Shown piece by piece: positions 1 to 8,678 of a stretch of DNA of 64,000 bases (position 1 is its first letter; each line of letters starts with the position of its first letter). The stretch comes from Chakrabartia godavariana. Its GTDB lineage: Bacteria > Pseudomonadota > Alphaproteobacteria > Sphingomonadales > Sphingomonadaceae. The notes under the pieces are model-generated. The model worked only from the letters and a program-made list of their open reading frames with translations. It did no database searches and had not been told where the DNA came from. Made by a program: the position numbers and the translations under genes. The stretch is taken from the NCBI GenBank assembly GCA_005518185.1, contig RKSN01000003.1, positions 186,001 through 250,000 of the forward strand. The letters run 5' to 3'.

Positions 1-1
1 G

Positions 2-127
2 CATGGCTGCATGACCGGGCGCGGCGTGCGCACGCCGGGCGTCACCATGACGACGAGCCGCCTGCTCGGCTGCTTCCTAGAGGATTCCAAGACGCGCAAG
101 GAAGTGATGAGCCTGATGGGCTATTAA
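2..127 (+). CDS. folE: GTP cyclohydrolase I, C-terminal fragment (cut by window edge)
   Basis: Only the last 41 residues are inside the window; the reading frame enters from the left edge and stops at TAA 125-127. The visible tail contains HGCMTGRGVRTPG followed by TTSRLLGCF and a TRKE segment. This matches the end of FolE, where the His-x-Cys-Met segment supplies zinc and active-site residues and the R-G-V-x-x-P-G stretch follows. FolE converts GTP to dihydroneopterin triphosphate, the first step of tetrahydrofolate synthesis, in the cytoplasm. The next gene is convergent and only 12 bases away. The identification rests on the short tail alone. Confidence 0.72.
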   Translation, partial: HGCMTGRGVRTPGVTMTTSRLLGCFLEDSKTRKEVMSLMGY

Positions 128-139
128 GCCCTGACAGGC

Positions 140-595
140 TTAACGGTCGGGCAGATTGTCGAGCGTCCGGCGGATGTCGCGGATCACGCGCAGGGCGGTG
201 TCCAGTTCGGCAGGCTCAATGCCTTCGATGAACTGCGCGACTTCCGGACCGATCTCATCGAGCGCGCGGGCATGGGCTTCCCGGCCGTCATCGGTGATAT
301 CGACCCAGAGATCGCCATCCGCACCGTCGACGGGCGTCGTGCGCACCATGTCGCGGTCGGCGAGCGCCTTCACCTTCTGCGCCATATAGGCATCGTCATC
401 CTGAAACGCCCAGGCGAGCAGCGACATCCGCTCTCGCGATTTGCCGTTGCGGATGAAATGGGTGAGCACGCCGAACTGCCCGGTGGTCATGCCGGCGGGC
501 GTCGCCTTGTCATATCGGTTGCGCAGCAGATGCTCGACCATCGCGATCTCGGTAAAGAGATTCAGGACCGTCTTTTCCTCACCCGGCGTATTCAT
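140..595 (-). CDS. MarR-family winged-helix transcriptional regulator
   Basis: A 151-residue protein of the size and layout of MarR regulators: an N-terminal dimerisation helix (residues 8-25), a central winged helix with the stretch AYMAQKVKALADRDMV as recognition helix and start of the wing (about 69-84), the wing itself to about residue 100, and a long C-terminal helix. The start ATG at 593-595 is preceded on its strand by GGGAG, seven to ten bases upstream. It lies tail-to-tail with folE and runs in the same direction as the alpha/beta hydrolase 60 bases upstream, so the two could be co-transcribed. The ligand and target genes cannot be told from sequence. Confidence 0.78.
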   Translation of the reverse strand: MNTPGEEKTVLNLFTEIAMVEHLLRNRYDKATPAGMTTGQFGVLTHFIRNGKSRERMSLLAWAFQDDDAYMAQKVKALADRDMVRTTPVDGADGDLWVDITDDGREAHARALDEIGPEVAQFIEGIEPAELDTALRVIRDIRRTLDNLPDR

Positions 596-654
596 GCCTA
601 CTCCCGATGCCTGTGCGCGGGACGGGCCTTCACGACCCGCGCCGCGCCGGATGT

Positions 655-1311
655 CTAGCGGATCGTGCAGGCCGGATCGAGACGGAAGTCGAGATAACGG
701 TCGACCGACCCCATCAGTTCCGGCATTTCGCTTTCAAAAAAGTGGTTCGCGCCCTTGATCTCGTCATGATGGATCGTGATGTGGCGCTGGGTCCGCAGCT
801 TGTCGACAAGCTTCTGGACAGCGCTCGGCGTCACGACCTCGTCGCTGGTCCCCTGGATGAGGATGCCCGAAGACGGGCAAGGCGCCAGGAAGCTGAAATC
901 ATACATGTTCGCGGGCGGCGCGATCGAGATGAAGCCGCGGATCTCCGGGCGACGCATCAGCAACTGCATGCCAATGAGCGCGCCAAAGCTGTACCCGGCA
1001 ACCCAGGTCTGCTGTGCCTCGGGATGGATCGACTGCACCCAGTCGAGCGCGGCGGCGGCATCCGACAGCTCACCGATGGCGTTGTCGAACGTGCCTTCGC
1101 TGCGGCCGACGCCGCGGAAGTTGAAGCGCAGCGTGGCAAAGCCGCGCCGGACGAACGTCTGGTACAGCGCCTGCACGATACGGTTGTTCATCGTCCCGCC
1201 CGCCTTGGGGTGGGGATGGAGAATCATGGCGACAGGCGCGCGGGGACGGGGGCCGGGGTTGAAGCGCCCTTCGAGGCGGCCTTCCGGTCCGGGAAAAATG
1301 ACTTCAGGCAT
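655..1311 (-). CDS. alpha/beta hydrolase, dienelactone-hydrolase-like
   Basis: A 218-residue single-domain cytoplasmic hydrolase. The nucleophile elbow is GYSFG with Ser108. Asp157 in GTSDEVV and His190 in GANHFF complete a plausible catalytic triad. The N-terminal HPHPKAGG (about 32-39) is the oxyanion-hole loop, as in the KANL3/Tex30-like bacterial hydrolases. No signal peptide is present. It is divergent from the cysteine desulfurase gene that begins 90 bases away. The substrate is unknown; proteins of this family are usually annotated only as alpha/beta hydrolase. The start at 1309-1311 has no strong Shine-Dalgarno sequence. Confidence 0.78.
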   Translation of the reverse strand: MPEVIFPGPEGRLEGRFNPGPRPRAPVAMILHPHPKAGGTMNNRIVQALYQTFVRRGFATLRFNFRGVGRSEGTFDNAIGELSDAAAALDWVQSIHPEAQQTWVAGYSFGALIGMQLLMRRPEIRGFISIAPPANMYDFSFLAPCPSSGILIQGTSDEVVTPSAVQKLVDKLRTQRHITIHHDEIKGANHFFESEMPELMGSVDRYLDFRLDPACTIR

Positions 1312-1402
1312 GGGTCTCGCAAAGAAATTCGTGTGAAGGGGCGGCGCAACCTTTGCGCCTTGGTCGCGGCCTATATAGGAAGGGCCAGCGATTTCGCAAT
1401 CA

Positions 1403-2470
1403 TTGGGTACGCACTTGGCTGACCGGCTCTATTTTGATCACGCCGCAACGACGCCGGTTCTGGGCGTCGTGCGGGAGGCCGTGGCCGACGCCCTGACGCG
1501 CTGGGCCAACCCTTCCTCGCCCCATTCCGAAGGCCGGGCGGCGCGTGCCGCGCTCGAAGACGCCCGCGCCCGGCTGAAGGCCGCCTTGGGGTGGCAGCAC
1601 GACCTGATCTTCACGAGCGGCGCGACCGAGGCGCTCGCCATCGCGCTCGGACGCACGCAGAGCGACGCCATTCTGGTCTCGACGGTCGAACATGATGCGG
1701 TGCACCGTCCCGTGCCCGACGCCTATCGCCTGCCCGTCTCTGCCGACGGCCGCGTCGCGCCCGACGCGCTTTTCGGGCGGCTGTCGGCGCTCGGTGCAAA
1801 GCGGCCGCTCGTGGCCGTGCAGCAGGCCAACAACGAAACGGGCGTAGTCCAGCCGCTCGACGCGCTGGGCGAGGTCATTCGCGACAAGGGCGGCATCCTC
1901 ATTGCCGACTGTGCCCAGACGGCGGGCAAGATCGACCTGCCCGATGCGGACCTCATCGCTGTGTCCGCGCACAAGATTGGCGGCCCGCCCGGCATCGGCG
2001 CGCTGCTGATCCGCGACCTTGCCCTGATCTCGCCCTCGGGCGGTCAGGAAAAGGGCTATCGCGCGGGGACCGAGAACCTGCCCGGCGCCGTCGGCTTTGC
2101 CGTTGCGGCCGAGGCGGGGCGCGGCTGGATGGCGCGCGCCGCCGACCTGCGACAGCATATGGATGCAGCCATTGAGGCGGCCGGCGGGCAGATCATCGCC
2201 AAGGCCGCCGATCGCATTCCGACCATCGCGGGCTATCGCATGCCGGGCAAGGCCTCTTCCGCGCAACTCATCCAGTTCGACATGGCCGGGATCGCCGTGT
2301 CGGCCGGTAGCGCCTGTTCTTCCGGCACGCTCAAGACGAGCCGCGTCCTGACCGCCATGGGACTGGACGAGGCCGCCGCCAACGAAGTGGTCCGCGTCAG
2401 CTTCGGGCCGGACACCAGCCGCGCTGACGTCTACCGTTTTCTGGAAACCTGGCAGCGCATCCGCGGATGA
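1403..2470 (+). CDS. cysteine desulfurase (NifS/IscS family), first of a tandem pair
   Basis: A PLP-dependent class V enzyme of 355 residues that removes sulfur from cysteine as an enzyme-bound persulfide. Visible features are YFDHAATTP near the N-terminus, TSGATEA in the cofactor-binding region, the Schiff-base Lys191 in SAHKIGGPPG, and the catalytic Cys305 in SAGSACSSGT. The start is a TTG, either 1403 or 1415; both lack a well-placed ribosome site, although AGGAAGGG lies at about 1377-1384. The stop overlaps the next start as ATGA. Both catalytic residues are intact, so it looks functional. No IscU or SufB scaffold gene is next to it. It could serve iron-sulfur clusters or tRNA thiolation. 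Confidence 0.9.
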   Translation: MGTHLADRLYFDHAATTPVLGVVREAVADALTRWANPSSPHSEGRAARAALEDARARLKAALGWQHDLIFTSGATEALAIALGRTQSDAILVSTVEHDAVHRPVPDAYRLPVSADGRVAPDALFGRLSALGAKRPLVAVQQANNETGVVQPLDALGEVIRDKGGILIADCAQTAGKIDLPDADLIAVSAHKIGGPPGIGALLIRDLALISPSGGQEKGYRAGTENLPGAVGFAVAAEAGRGWMARAADLRQHMDAAIEAAGGQIIAKAADRIPTIAGYRMPGKASSAQLIQFDMAGIAVSAGSACSSGTLKTSRVLTAMGLDEAAANEVVRVSFGPDTSRADVYRFLETWQRIRG

Positions 2471-3558
2471 CCACCTATCTGGATTATCAGGCGACGACAC
2501 CGCTCGCCCCGGAAGCCCTGGCGGCGATGCGCCCCTGGCTGGAAGACAAGTTTGCCAACCCGCATTCGCCGCACCGGCTGGGTCGGGAGGCCGCCGCCGC
2601 CGTTTCCGTCGCCCGCGATGCGGTGGCCGCGCTGCTGCCGCCCGGCGGGCAGGTCTATTTCACCAGCGGCGCCACTGAGGCGCTCAACTGGGCGCTGCGC
2701 TGTGCGGGACAGGGCGGCCTTGCCGTGCTCGACACCGAACATGCGGCGGTCCGCGACACTGCGCTCTGGCTTGGGACGCAGGGGCGCGACGTCCAGCTGC
2801 TGCCGGTCGACGCAGACGGTCTTGCCGACCCGGCAGCCACGCTTCCGAAGGGCACGGGGATGGCAGCGGCGATGCTCGTCAACAATGAGATTGGCGTGAT
2901 CCAGCCGATTGCGGCGCTGGCGGACGCAGCCCATGCCGCAGGCGCGCTGTTTCTATGTGACGCGGTGCAGGGCTTCGGACGGGTCGATGTTCCCGCAGGA
3001 CCTGATCTCATCGCCATCAGCGCGCACAAGATCCACGGACCCAAGGGCATTGGCGCGCTCTGGGTCAAGGATGGCGTCGCCATCACCCCGCTGCTCCATG
3101 GCGGCGGACAGGAAGGCGGCTTGCGGTCTGGAACGCTCTCGCCTGCCTTATGTGCCGGGTTCGGGGCAGCCGCCCGGCTCGCCGCCCAGCGTCAGGCAGA
3201 CGATGCCGCCCATGTCGCCCGCCTCTGGGATGCGGCGCTTGAGACGTTGCCTGACGGCTGGTCGATCAACGGCTCGGTCACCGCGCGCTATCGGGGCAAT
3301 CTCAATATCCGGTGCGACGGGGTGCACGTCGCCCGGCTGATCTCCGATCTGCGCGACATCGCCTTTTCGGCTGGCTCGGCCTGTGCCAGCGGTTCGGGAC
3401 GGCCGAGCCACGTGTTGCGCGCGCTTGGCCTATCCGATGCCGCCGCAAAATCGTCCATACGGATCGGGTTTGGACGCTATACCACCGAAGAAGAGTTGCG
3501 TGACGCCCTTAACCGGATATGCGGGGCGGCACGGGAACAAGGGCGACCAACATCATGA
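2467..3558 (+). CDS. cysteine desulfurase (NifS/IscS family), second of a tandem pair
   Basis: A 363-residue paralogue of the preceding gene, overlapping it by four bases (ATGA). It keeps YLDYQATTP at the N-terminus, TSGATEALNW, the PLP lysine Lys188 in SAHKIHGPKG and the catalytic Cys306 in SAGSACASGSG, so both copies of the pair seem catalytically competent. Its own stop overlaps the ferredoxin start as ATGA, giving a three-gene translationally coupled unit. The coupling suggests the proteins are needed in fixed proportion, perhaps as a heteromer, which is inference. Its sequence is clearly diverged from the first copy, so this is not a recent duplication. Confidence 0.9.
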   Translation: MTTYLDYQATTPLAPEALAAMRPWLEDKFANPHSPHRLGREAAAAVSVARDAVAALLPPGGQVYFTSGATEALNWALRCAGQGGLAVLDTEHAAVRDTALWLGTQGRDVQLLPVDADGLADPAATLPKGTGMAAAMLVNNEIGVIQPIAALADAAHAAGALFLCDAVQGFGRVDVPAGPDLIAISAHKIHGPKGIGALWVKDGVAITPLLHGGGQEGGLRSGTLSPALCAGFGAAARLAAQRQADDAAHVARLWDAALETLPDGWSINGSVTARYRGNLNIRCDGVHVARLISDLRDIAFSAGSACASGSGRPSHVLRALGLSDAAAKSSIRIGFGRYTTEEELRDALNRICGAAREQGRPTS

Positions 3559-3890
3559 TTCGCGTCCATTTCATTGGCGCTGACGGGGAAAAGCGGACAG
3601 AGGCCGTGGCCGAAAGCGGCCAGTCTCTGCTGGAGGTCGCGCAGAATTGCGGCATGCCGCTTGAAGGAACGTGCGAGGGCCAGATGGCCTGTTCGACCTG
3701 CCATGTGATCGTTGAGCCCGACTGGTTCGAGACGCTGAAGCGCGCGAGCGAAGATGAGGAAGACATGCTCGATCTTGCCGCGCACGTGACGCGCCACAGC
3801 CGCCTGTCCTGCCAGATCCTGCTCGATGAGAGCCTCGACGGGCTGACGGTGCGCATCCCGCCCGAAAGCCATAACATGCAGGGCCGTTGA
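3555..3890 (+). CDS. [2Fe-2S] ferredoxin, adrenodoxin type
   Basis: A 111-residue electron carrier. The cluster ligands are Cys40, Cys46, Cys49 and Cys86, giving the adrenodoxin/Fdx spacing C-x5-C-x2-C-x36-C within GTCEGQMACSTCH and RLSCQ. The start ATG at 3555 is chosen because it overlaps the desulfurase stop as ATGA and begins the family's usual first strand (MIRVHFIG). Fdx of this type supplies electrons for iron-sulfur cluster assembly with a cysteine desulfurase, which fits its two upstream neighbours. It could alternatively serve a cytochrome P450, but none is nearby. Confidence 0.93.
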   Translation: MIRVHFIGADGEKRTEAVAESGQSLLEVAQNCGMPLEGTCEGQMACSTCHVIVEPDWFETLKRASEDEEDMLDLAAHVTRHSRLSCQILLDESLDGLTVRIPPESHNMQGR

Positions 3891-3921
3891 TTTCCGGCCA
3901 CGCCATCGCCATATGCGCCAT

Positions 3922-4012
3922 CGGGAGTCGGGCGGACGTGGTCTTCGCCAACCTGGTCAGGTCCGGAAGGAAGCAGCCACAACGAATTCGCCGCGGGTCG
4001 TTCCGGCTCCCA
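3922..4012 (+). ncRNA. ffs: 4.5S / small signal recognition particle RNA
   Basis: The invariant SRP domain IV is present: ACCTGGTCAGGTCCGGAAGG starting at 3951, with the GGAA tetraloop, followed by AAGCAGCC that forms the asymmetric Ffh-binding loop. The ends close a long hairpin: GGGAGTCGG at 3923-3931 pairs with CCGGCTCCC at 4003-4011 (one G-T wobble). The RNA binds Ffh and targets membrane proteins to FtsY. It sits between the ferredoxin and dnaX on the same strand. Exact ends are estimated from the closing stem. Confidence 0.93.
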
Positions 4013-4075
4013 CCTTCTCCCTCATTCAGCGACTATCCCTTCGACAAGCCGATGCAACGCGGCTAGAGCGGGCCC

Positions 4076-5791
4076 ATGTCCGAGGACGATGAATTTCACG
4101 ACGATGATGGCCCCGGTTTCGACCTTGGTGTGCCCGAACAGCCCGTAAAGGCGGCAGCCCCTGCCACCGCGCAGGCCTATCGCGTTCTCGCCCGCAAATA
4201 CCGGCCGCAGCGCTTTTCCGAGCTGATCGGACAGGATGCGATGGTGACGACGCTGGGCAATGCCATCAAGCGCGGTCGCCTGGCCCATGCGTTCCTCATG
4301 ACCGGGGTGCGCGGGGTCGGCAAAACCTCCACCGCGCGGCTGATCGCCAAGGCGCTCAACTGTGTCGGGCCGGACGGACAGGGCAGCGCCACAATCGACC
4401 CGTGCGGCGTGTGCGAACCGTGCCGCGCGATCGCCGAAGGCCGCCATATCGACGTCATCGAGATGGACGCCGCGTCCAACACCGGCATCGACGATATCCG
4501 CGAAATCATCGAATCCGTGCGCTATGCGGCGGTTTCCGCGCGCTACAAGATCTACATCATCGACGAAGTCCACATGCTGTCCAAGGCCGCGTTCAACGGC
4601 CTGCTGAAGACGCTGGAAGAGCCGCCGCCGCATGTGAAGTTCCTGTTCGCGACGACCGAGATCCAGAAGGTGCCCGTCACCGTCCTGTCGCGGTGTCAGC
4701 GCTTTGATTTGCGCCGCATCCCTGCCGATCTCCTCGCGGAGCATTTCGGCAATGTCTGTAAGGCGGAGGAGGTTGTCGCGGAACCCGAGGCGCTAGCGCT
4801 GGTCGCGCGGGCGGCCGAAGGCTCGGTGCGCGATGGCCTCTCCATCCTCGATCAGGCGATTGCCCATGCCGATATGGAAGGCGCGGGGATCGTCACCGGG
4901 GAACAGGTGCGCGCAATGCTCGGCCTGTCCGACCGAGGCGCCGTCCGCCGGCTGTTCGGCGTGCTGTTGCAGGCCGACGCACCCGGCGCGCTTGCCGCAC
5001 TTCGCGACCAGCATGACCTTGGCGTCGAACCGGCCGCGATCTTCAAGGGGCTTCTGGAAACCTGCCACGGCACCACGCTGGCCAAGGTCGGCGCCCCGGC
5101 AGACCCCTCCCAGTCAGCCGAGGAACGCGCCGATTATGCCAACTGGGCAGCCGGCCTGTCCTTCCAGCTGCTCCACCGCATCTGGCAGCTTCTGCTCAAG
5201 GGCCATGACGAAGTGGTGCGCGCCGCCGACCCGGCAGAGGCCGCCGATATGGCCATCCTGCGCATCATTCACGCCAGCCAGATGCCTGATCCGGGCGAGC
5301 TGGCCCGCCGCCTGGAATCAGGCGCGCCGCTGGCCATCGTCCCTGCCGCAACACCATCCGCCCCCGCAGCGGCGGCTCCTGCCGCATCGCAGAGCACCGC
5401 ACCCGCCGATTTTCCCGCGCTGATCGAGACGCTCAACGCCGGGGGCAAGATCCACATGGCGCAGCAGCTGCACGACTATGCCGGGCTGGTGCACTATTCG
5501 CCGGGCGAACTGGCAATCCGCCCGGTCAAGCCGCTGCCCGGCGAATTCACGCGCGATCTTGCCGCCGCGCTCAAATCGCTGACCGACATGGCCTGGGACG
5601 TCCGCATCAGCGATGCCGATGCGCAGCCCTCGCTCCTGCAGCAGGAACAGGCGCGCGAGGCGGCAGCGAAGGAACGCATTCTGGCGACGCCGATTGTCAA
5701 AGCGGCGATGGACGCCTTTCCCGAAGCCGAGCTGATCGACTATGAGGAAGGCGCGGAGCCGGTGATCCCACAACGGAGCATTTCGAAATGA
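4076..5791 (+). CDS. dnaX: DNA polymerase III subunit gamma/tau
   Basis: The clamp-loader ATPase, 571 residues. AAA+ features in order: Walker A GVRGVGKTS at 77-85, a zinc-binding group Cys96, Cys110, Cys113 and Cys116, Walker B IIDEVH at 161-166, sensor-1 FATTE near 191-195 and the arginine-finger motif SRCQ at 205-208. After about residue 360 comes an Ala/Pro-rich linker (roughly 415-445) and a C-terminal tau-like domain. I see no A-rich slippery sequence of the kind that makes gamma by frameshifting in Escherichia coli. It overlaps the YbaB gene by four bases, a very common bacterial dnaX-ybaB arrangement. Confidence 0.96.
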   Translation: MSEDDEFHDDDGPGFDLGVPEQPVKAAAPATAQAYRVLARKYRPQRFSELIGQDAMVTTLGNAIKRGRLAHAFLMTGVRGVGKTSTARLIAKALNCVGPDGQGSATIDPCGVCEPCRAIAEGRHIDVIEMDAASNTGIDDIREIIESVRYAAVSARYKIYIIDEVHMLSKAAFNGLLKTLEEPPPHVKFLFATTEIQKVPVTVLSRCQRFDLRRIPADLLAEHFGNVCKAEEVVAEPEALALVARAAEGSVRDGLSILDQAIAHADMEGAGIVTGEQVRAMLGLSDRGAVRRLFGVLLQADAPGALAALRDQHDLGVEPAAIFKGLLETCHGTTLAKVGAPADPSQSAEERADYANWAAGLSFQLLHRIWQLLLKGHDEVVRAADPAEAADMAILRIIHASQMPDPGELARRLESGAPLAIVPAATPSAPAAAAPAASQSTAPADFPALIETLNAGGKIHMAQQLHDYAGLVHYSPGELAIRPVKPLPGEFTRDLAAALKSLTDMAWDVRISDADAQPSLLQQEQAREAAAKERILATPIVKAAMDAFPEAELIDYEEGAEPVIPQRSISK

Positions 5792-6111
5792 AGTCGATCG
5801 ACGACATCCTGAAGATGGCGCAGAATGTTCAGGCAGAGCTGGAAAAGGCGCAGGCCAACCTTGATACCATCGAGGTGGAAGGCGCGTCCGGCGGCGGGCT
5901 GGTCAAGGTCAAGGCCTCAGCCAAGGGCCGCATCATCGGCGTTTCCATCGACGACAGCCTGATGAACGTGTCCGAGAAGCAGATGCTCGAAGACCTGATC
6001 GCCGCTGCCTTCAACGATGCGCGGGCGAAGGCCGATGCCGTGTCGAGCGAAGAGATGGGCAAGATGAAGGGCAGCATTCCACTGCCGCCCGGGTTCAACC
6101 TGCCCTTCTGA
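5788..6111 (+). CDS. YbaB/EbfC nucleoid-associated protein
   Basis: A 107-residue DNA-binding dimer of the YbaB/EbfC family. Recognisable features are the N-terminal helix with MKMAQ-like spacing (LKMAQNVQAELEKAQ), the strand GLVKVKASAKG, and the C-terminal helix followed by PLPPGFNLPF. It starts inside the dnaX stop (ATGA), so the two are translationally coupled. Family members bind DNA and shape the nucleoid; the link to dnaX and, in many genomes, recR suggests a role near replication or repair, but this is not settled. Confidence 0.93.
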   Translation: MKSIDDILKMAQNVQAELEKAQANLDTIEVEGASGGGLVKVKASAKGRIIGVSIDDSLMNVSEKQMLEDLIAAAFNDARAKADAVSSEEMGKMKGSIPLPPGFNLPF

Positions 6112-6122
6112 TCCGGCGGACG

Positions 6123-6824
6123 CTAGCGCAGGCAAGCGTCCAGCGCGTCACGCTTCACCACACCGATATTGGCCGCAATCCGGTTGCCGTGGCGGCGCGT
6201 GAAGCCTGAGGGGCTGGCTGCCTCGCGCCGCTTGGGAAGCGGGAGGACCGCGGCGATCCGCGCAGCCTCAACCGGCGTCAGCTTTGATGCGTCATGCCCA
6301 AAATAGCGCTGCGCACCGGCATTGGCGCCGTAAGTCCCGATGCCGGTTTCGGCGATGTTGAGATAGACTTCCATGATCCGGCGCTTGCCCCAGATGTTCT
6401 CAATGAGGACGGTGAACCACGCCTCGAACGCCTTGCGGACATAGCCGCCGCCCTGCCAGAGGAACGCGTTTTTCGCGGTCTGCTGGCTGATCGTGGAGCC
6501 ACCGCGGATGCGCCCGCCCTTCTGGTTACGCTTAAAGGCATTGGCGATCGCGTCGCGGTCAAAGCCGTCATGCAAGCAGAATTTGCCATCCTCGCCCGCA
6601 ATCGCGGCGCGCGCCATGTCGGGGTCCATGTCGGAAAGGCTCATCCAGTCCTTGTCGAGCCCGCGTCCGGCGACCACATCGCCCATCATCGTCATGGTCA
6701 TGGGCGGCGGGACGAAGCGGTAGACGACGACCCAGACGACCGACACGATCACGAACCAGAGCAACGCCTTGCCCAAAAAGGCGGCGACACGGGCGGGGGT
6801 CGAACGGCGGGTCTTGCTGGCCAT
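6123..6824 (-). CDS. mtgA: monofunctional peptidoglycan glycosyltransferase
   Basis: A 233-residue inner-membrane enzyme that polymerises lipid II glycan chains. A single membrane anchor spans about residues 17-37. The family 51 glycosyltransferase domain follows with AGEDGKFCLHDGFD (catalytic Glu in the E-D-x-x-F motif), GGSTISQQTAKN, and VYLNIAETG (second catalytic Glu). No transpeptidase domain is attached, which separates it from class A penicillin-binding proteins. It is tail-to-tail with the YbaB gene, 11 bases apart, and divergent from argS. Confidence 0.94.
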   Translation of the reverse strand: MASKTRRSTPARVAAFLGKALLWFVIVSVVWVVVYRFVPPPMTMTMMGDVVAGRGLDKDWMSLSDMDPDMARAAIAGEDGKFCLHDGFDRDAIANAFKRNQKGGRIRGGSTISQQTAKNAFLWQGGGYVRKAFEAWFTVLIENIWGKRRIMEVYLNIAETGIGTYGANAGAQRYFGHDASKLTPVEAARIAAVLPLPKRREAASPSGFTRRHGNRIAANIGVVKRDALDACLR

Positions 6825-6946
6825 CAGGCGCGTTTAGCCGATCCGCCGATCCGGGCAAGATGGGCCTGACCGGTGAACCACATTGCCCGATGGGCCAAGC
6901 AACGCTAAAGCGCCCGCTTTCCCGATCCTGTTGGAAGTTGTTGCCC

Positions 6947-8674
6947 GTGACCACGCTCTACGCCCGCTTTGCTGCGCACATTGATGCCGCCCTGAATGCC
7001 CTGGAGGCCGACGGCGTTCTGGCAAGCGGCGTCGACCGCCGCAACGTCACGGTGGAGCCGCCGCGCGACGCCAGCCATGGCGACCTCGCGACCAACGCCG
7101 CCATGGTGCTCGCCAAGCCCGCCGGGACCAACCCGCGCGCGCTCGCCGAAGCCTTGTCGGCCAAGCTCTCGGCGCTGGATGAGGTCGCTTCGGTCGATGT
7201 TGCAGGGCCGGGCTTCATCAACATGAAGCTGACCGAAGAGGCCTGGCGGTCGGAACTGAAGCTGATCACCGCCGCAGCGGACGCCTATGGCCGCTCCACG
7301 GTTGGCGCGGGCAAGACGGTCAACGTCGAATATGTGTCGGCGAACCCGACCGGACCGATGCACATGGGCCATTGCCGCGGCGCTGTCGTTGGCGATGCGC
7401 TCGCCTCGCTGCTCGAATATGCCGGCCACAAGGTCATCCGCGAATATTATGTGAATGATGCGGGCGGACAGGTCGACGTGCTCGCGCGCTCGGTCCATCT
7501 GCGCTACCGCGAAGCGCTGGGCGAGGACATTGGCGAGATCCCGGAAGGGCTGTATCCGGGGGCCTATCTGGTGCCCGTCGGGCACAAGCTTGCCACCCAT
7601 CATGGCGACAAGTTCGTCAATGCGCCGGAAAGCGACTGGCTGGTCCTGTTCCGCGAAACCGCTGTCGCCGACATGATGGACATGATCCGCGCCGACCTTG
7701 CGCTGCTCGGCATCCATCACGATGTCTTCTCGTCCGAAGCTGTCGTCCAGCGGGAAAAGAAGCCCGAGGCCGCCGAGGCCTTTCTGCGCGAACGCGGCCT
7801 TGTCTATGACGGCGAGCTTGAGGCGCCCAAGGGCGAGGTCGACCCCGATTGGGAGCCGGTCACGCTGCCGCTGTTCCGCTCCACGCAGTTCGGCGACGAT
7901 CAGGACCGGCCGATCAAGAAGTCGAACGGGACATGGACCTATTTCGGCGCTGACATGGCCTATCATTTCCAGAAGGCGCAGAGGGCCGATGCGCTGATCG
8001 ACATCTGGGGCGCCGACCATGCGGGCACCGTCAAGCGCATCCGCGCGGCGGTCGAGGCGCTGACGGAAGGCACCAAGCCGTTCGACGTGAAGCTTGTGCA
8101 GATGGTGCGTCTGCTGCGTGGCGGCGAGCCCGTGAAAATGTCCAAGCGCGCGGGCAATTTCGTGACGCTCGCCGATGTCGTGCGCGAAGTCGGCAAGGAT
8201 GTCGTCCGCTTCACCATGCTGACGCGCAAGGCCGATGCGCAGATGGACTTTGACTTTGCCAAGGTCGTCGAAGCGTCAAAGGACAATCCCGTCTTCTACG
8301 TGCAATACGCCCATGCGCGCATCTGCTCGCTCAAGCGCAAGATTGCCGAAGCCGGAATTGACGCGACGACGCCTGACGTCTCGAAGCTCGACGCGATCGA
8401 TCTCGAACTCGCAAAACTGGCCGCGCAGTTCCCGCGAATCGTCGAATCGGCGGCGGCCGCGCGGGAGCCGCATCGCATCGCCTTCTACCTCTATGACCTC
8501 GCAGCTGCGTTCCATGCCTATTGGAATGCGGGCAATGATGATCCGGAACGGCGCATTTTAGTAGTTAATTCGGTGGAAACCACATCCGCCCGTCTTTTCT
8601 TGGCGTCCGCAATCGGGCAAGTCATCGCCAACGGCCTGTCGATCATGGGGGTGACGGCCGCAGTGGAGATGTAG
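6947..8674 (+). CDS. argS: arginyl-tRNA synthetase
   Basis: A class I aminoacyl-tRNA synthetase of 575 residues. The GTG start at 6947 is chosen because MTTLYARFAAHID matches the start of the Add-1 domain; a longer frame exists upstream but encodes no family sequence. The HIGH signature appears as HMGH at 139-142, the KMSK loop as KMSK at 397-400, and the C-terminal DALR anticodon-binding domain fills the last 130 residues. The divergent mtgA gene begins 122 bases upstream. A SPOR-domain gene follows by four bases, so the two probably share a transcript. Confidence 0.96.
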   Translation: MTTLYARFAAHIDAALNALEADGVLASGVDRRNVTVEPPRDASHGDLATNAAMVLAKPAGTNPRALAEALSAKLSALDEVASVDVAGPGFINMKLTEEAWRSELKLITAAADAYGRSTVGAGKTVNVEYVSANPTGPMHMGHCRGAVVGDALASLLEYAGHKVIREYYVNDAGGQVDVLARSVHLRYREALGEDIGEIPEGLYPGAYLVPVGHKLATHHGDKFVNAPESDWLVLFRETAVADMMDMIRADLALLGIHHDVFSSEAVVQREKKPEAAEAFLRERGLVYDGELEAPKGEVDPDWEPVTLPLFRSTQFGDDQDRPIKKSNGTWTYFGADMAYHFQKAQRADALIDIWGADHAGTVKRIRAAVEALTEGTKPFDVKLVQMVRLLRGGEPVKMSKRAGNFVTLADVVREVGKDVVRFTMLTRKADAQMDFDFAKVVEASKDNPVFYVQYAHARICSLKRKIAEAGIDATTPDVSKLDAIDLELAKLAAQFPRIVESAAAAREPHRIAFYLYDLAAAFHAYWNAGNDDPERRILVVNSVETTSARLFLASAIGQVIANGLSIMGVTAAVEM

Positions 8675-8678
8675 GCGT

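Noticed and set aside
1400-2500. A 366-codon minus-strand open frame opposite the first cysteine desulfurase
   Set aside because: Shadow of the desulfurase; no domain and no ribosome site.
4076-5791. Programmed frameshift in dnaX making a gamma form
   Set aside because: No A-rich slippery heptamer followed by a strong hairpin is visible in the region after the AAA+ domain.
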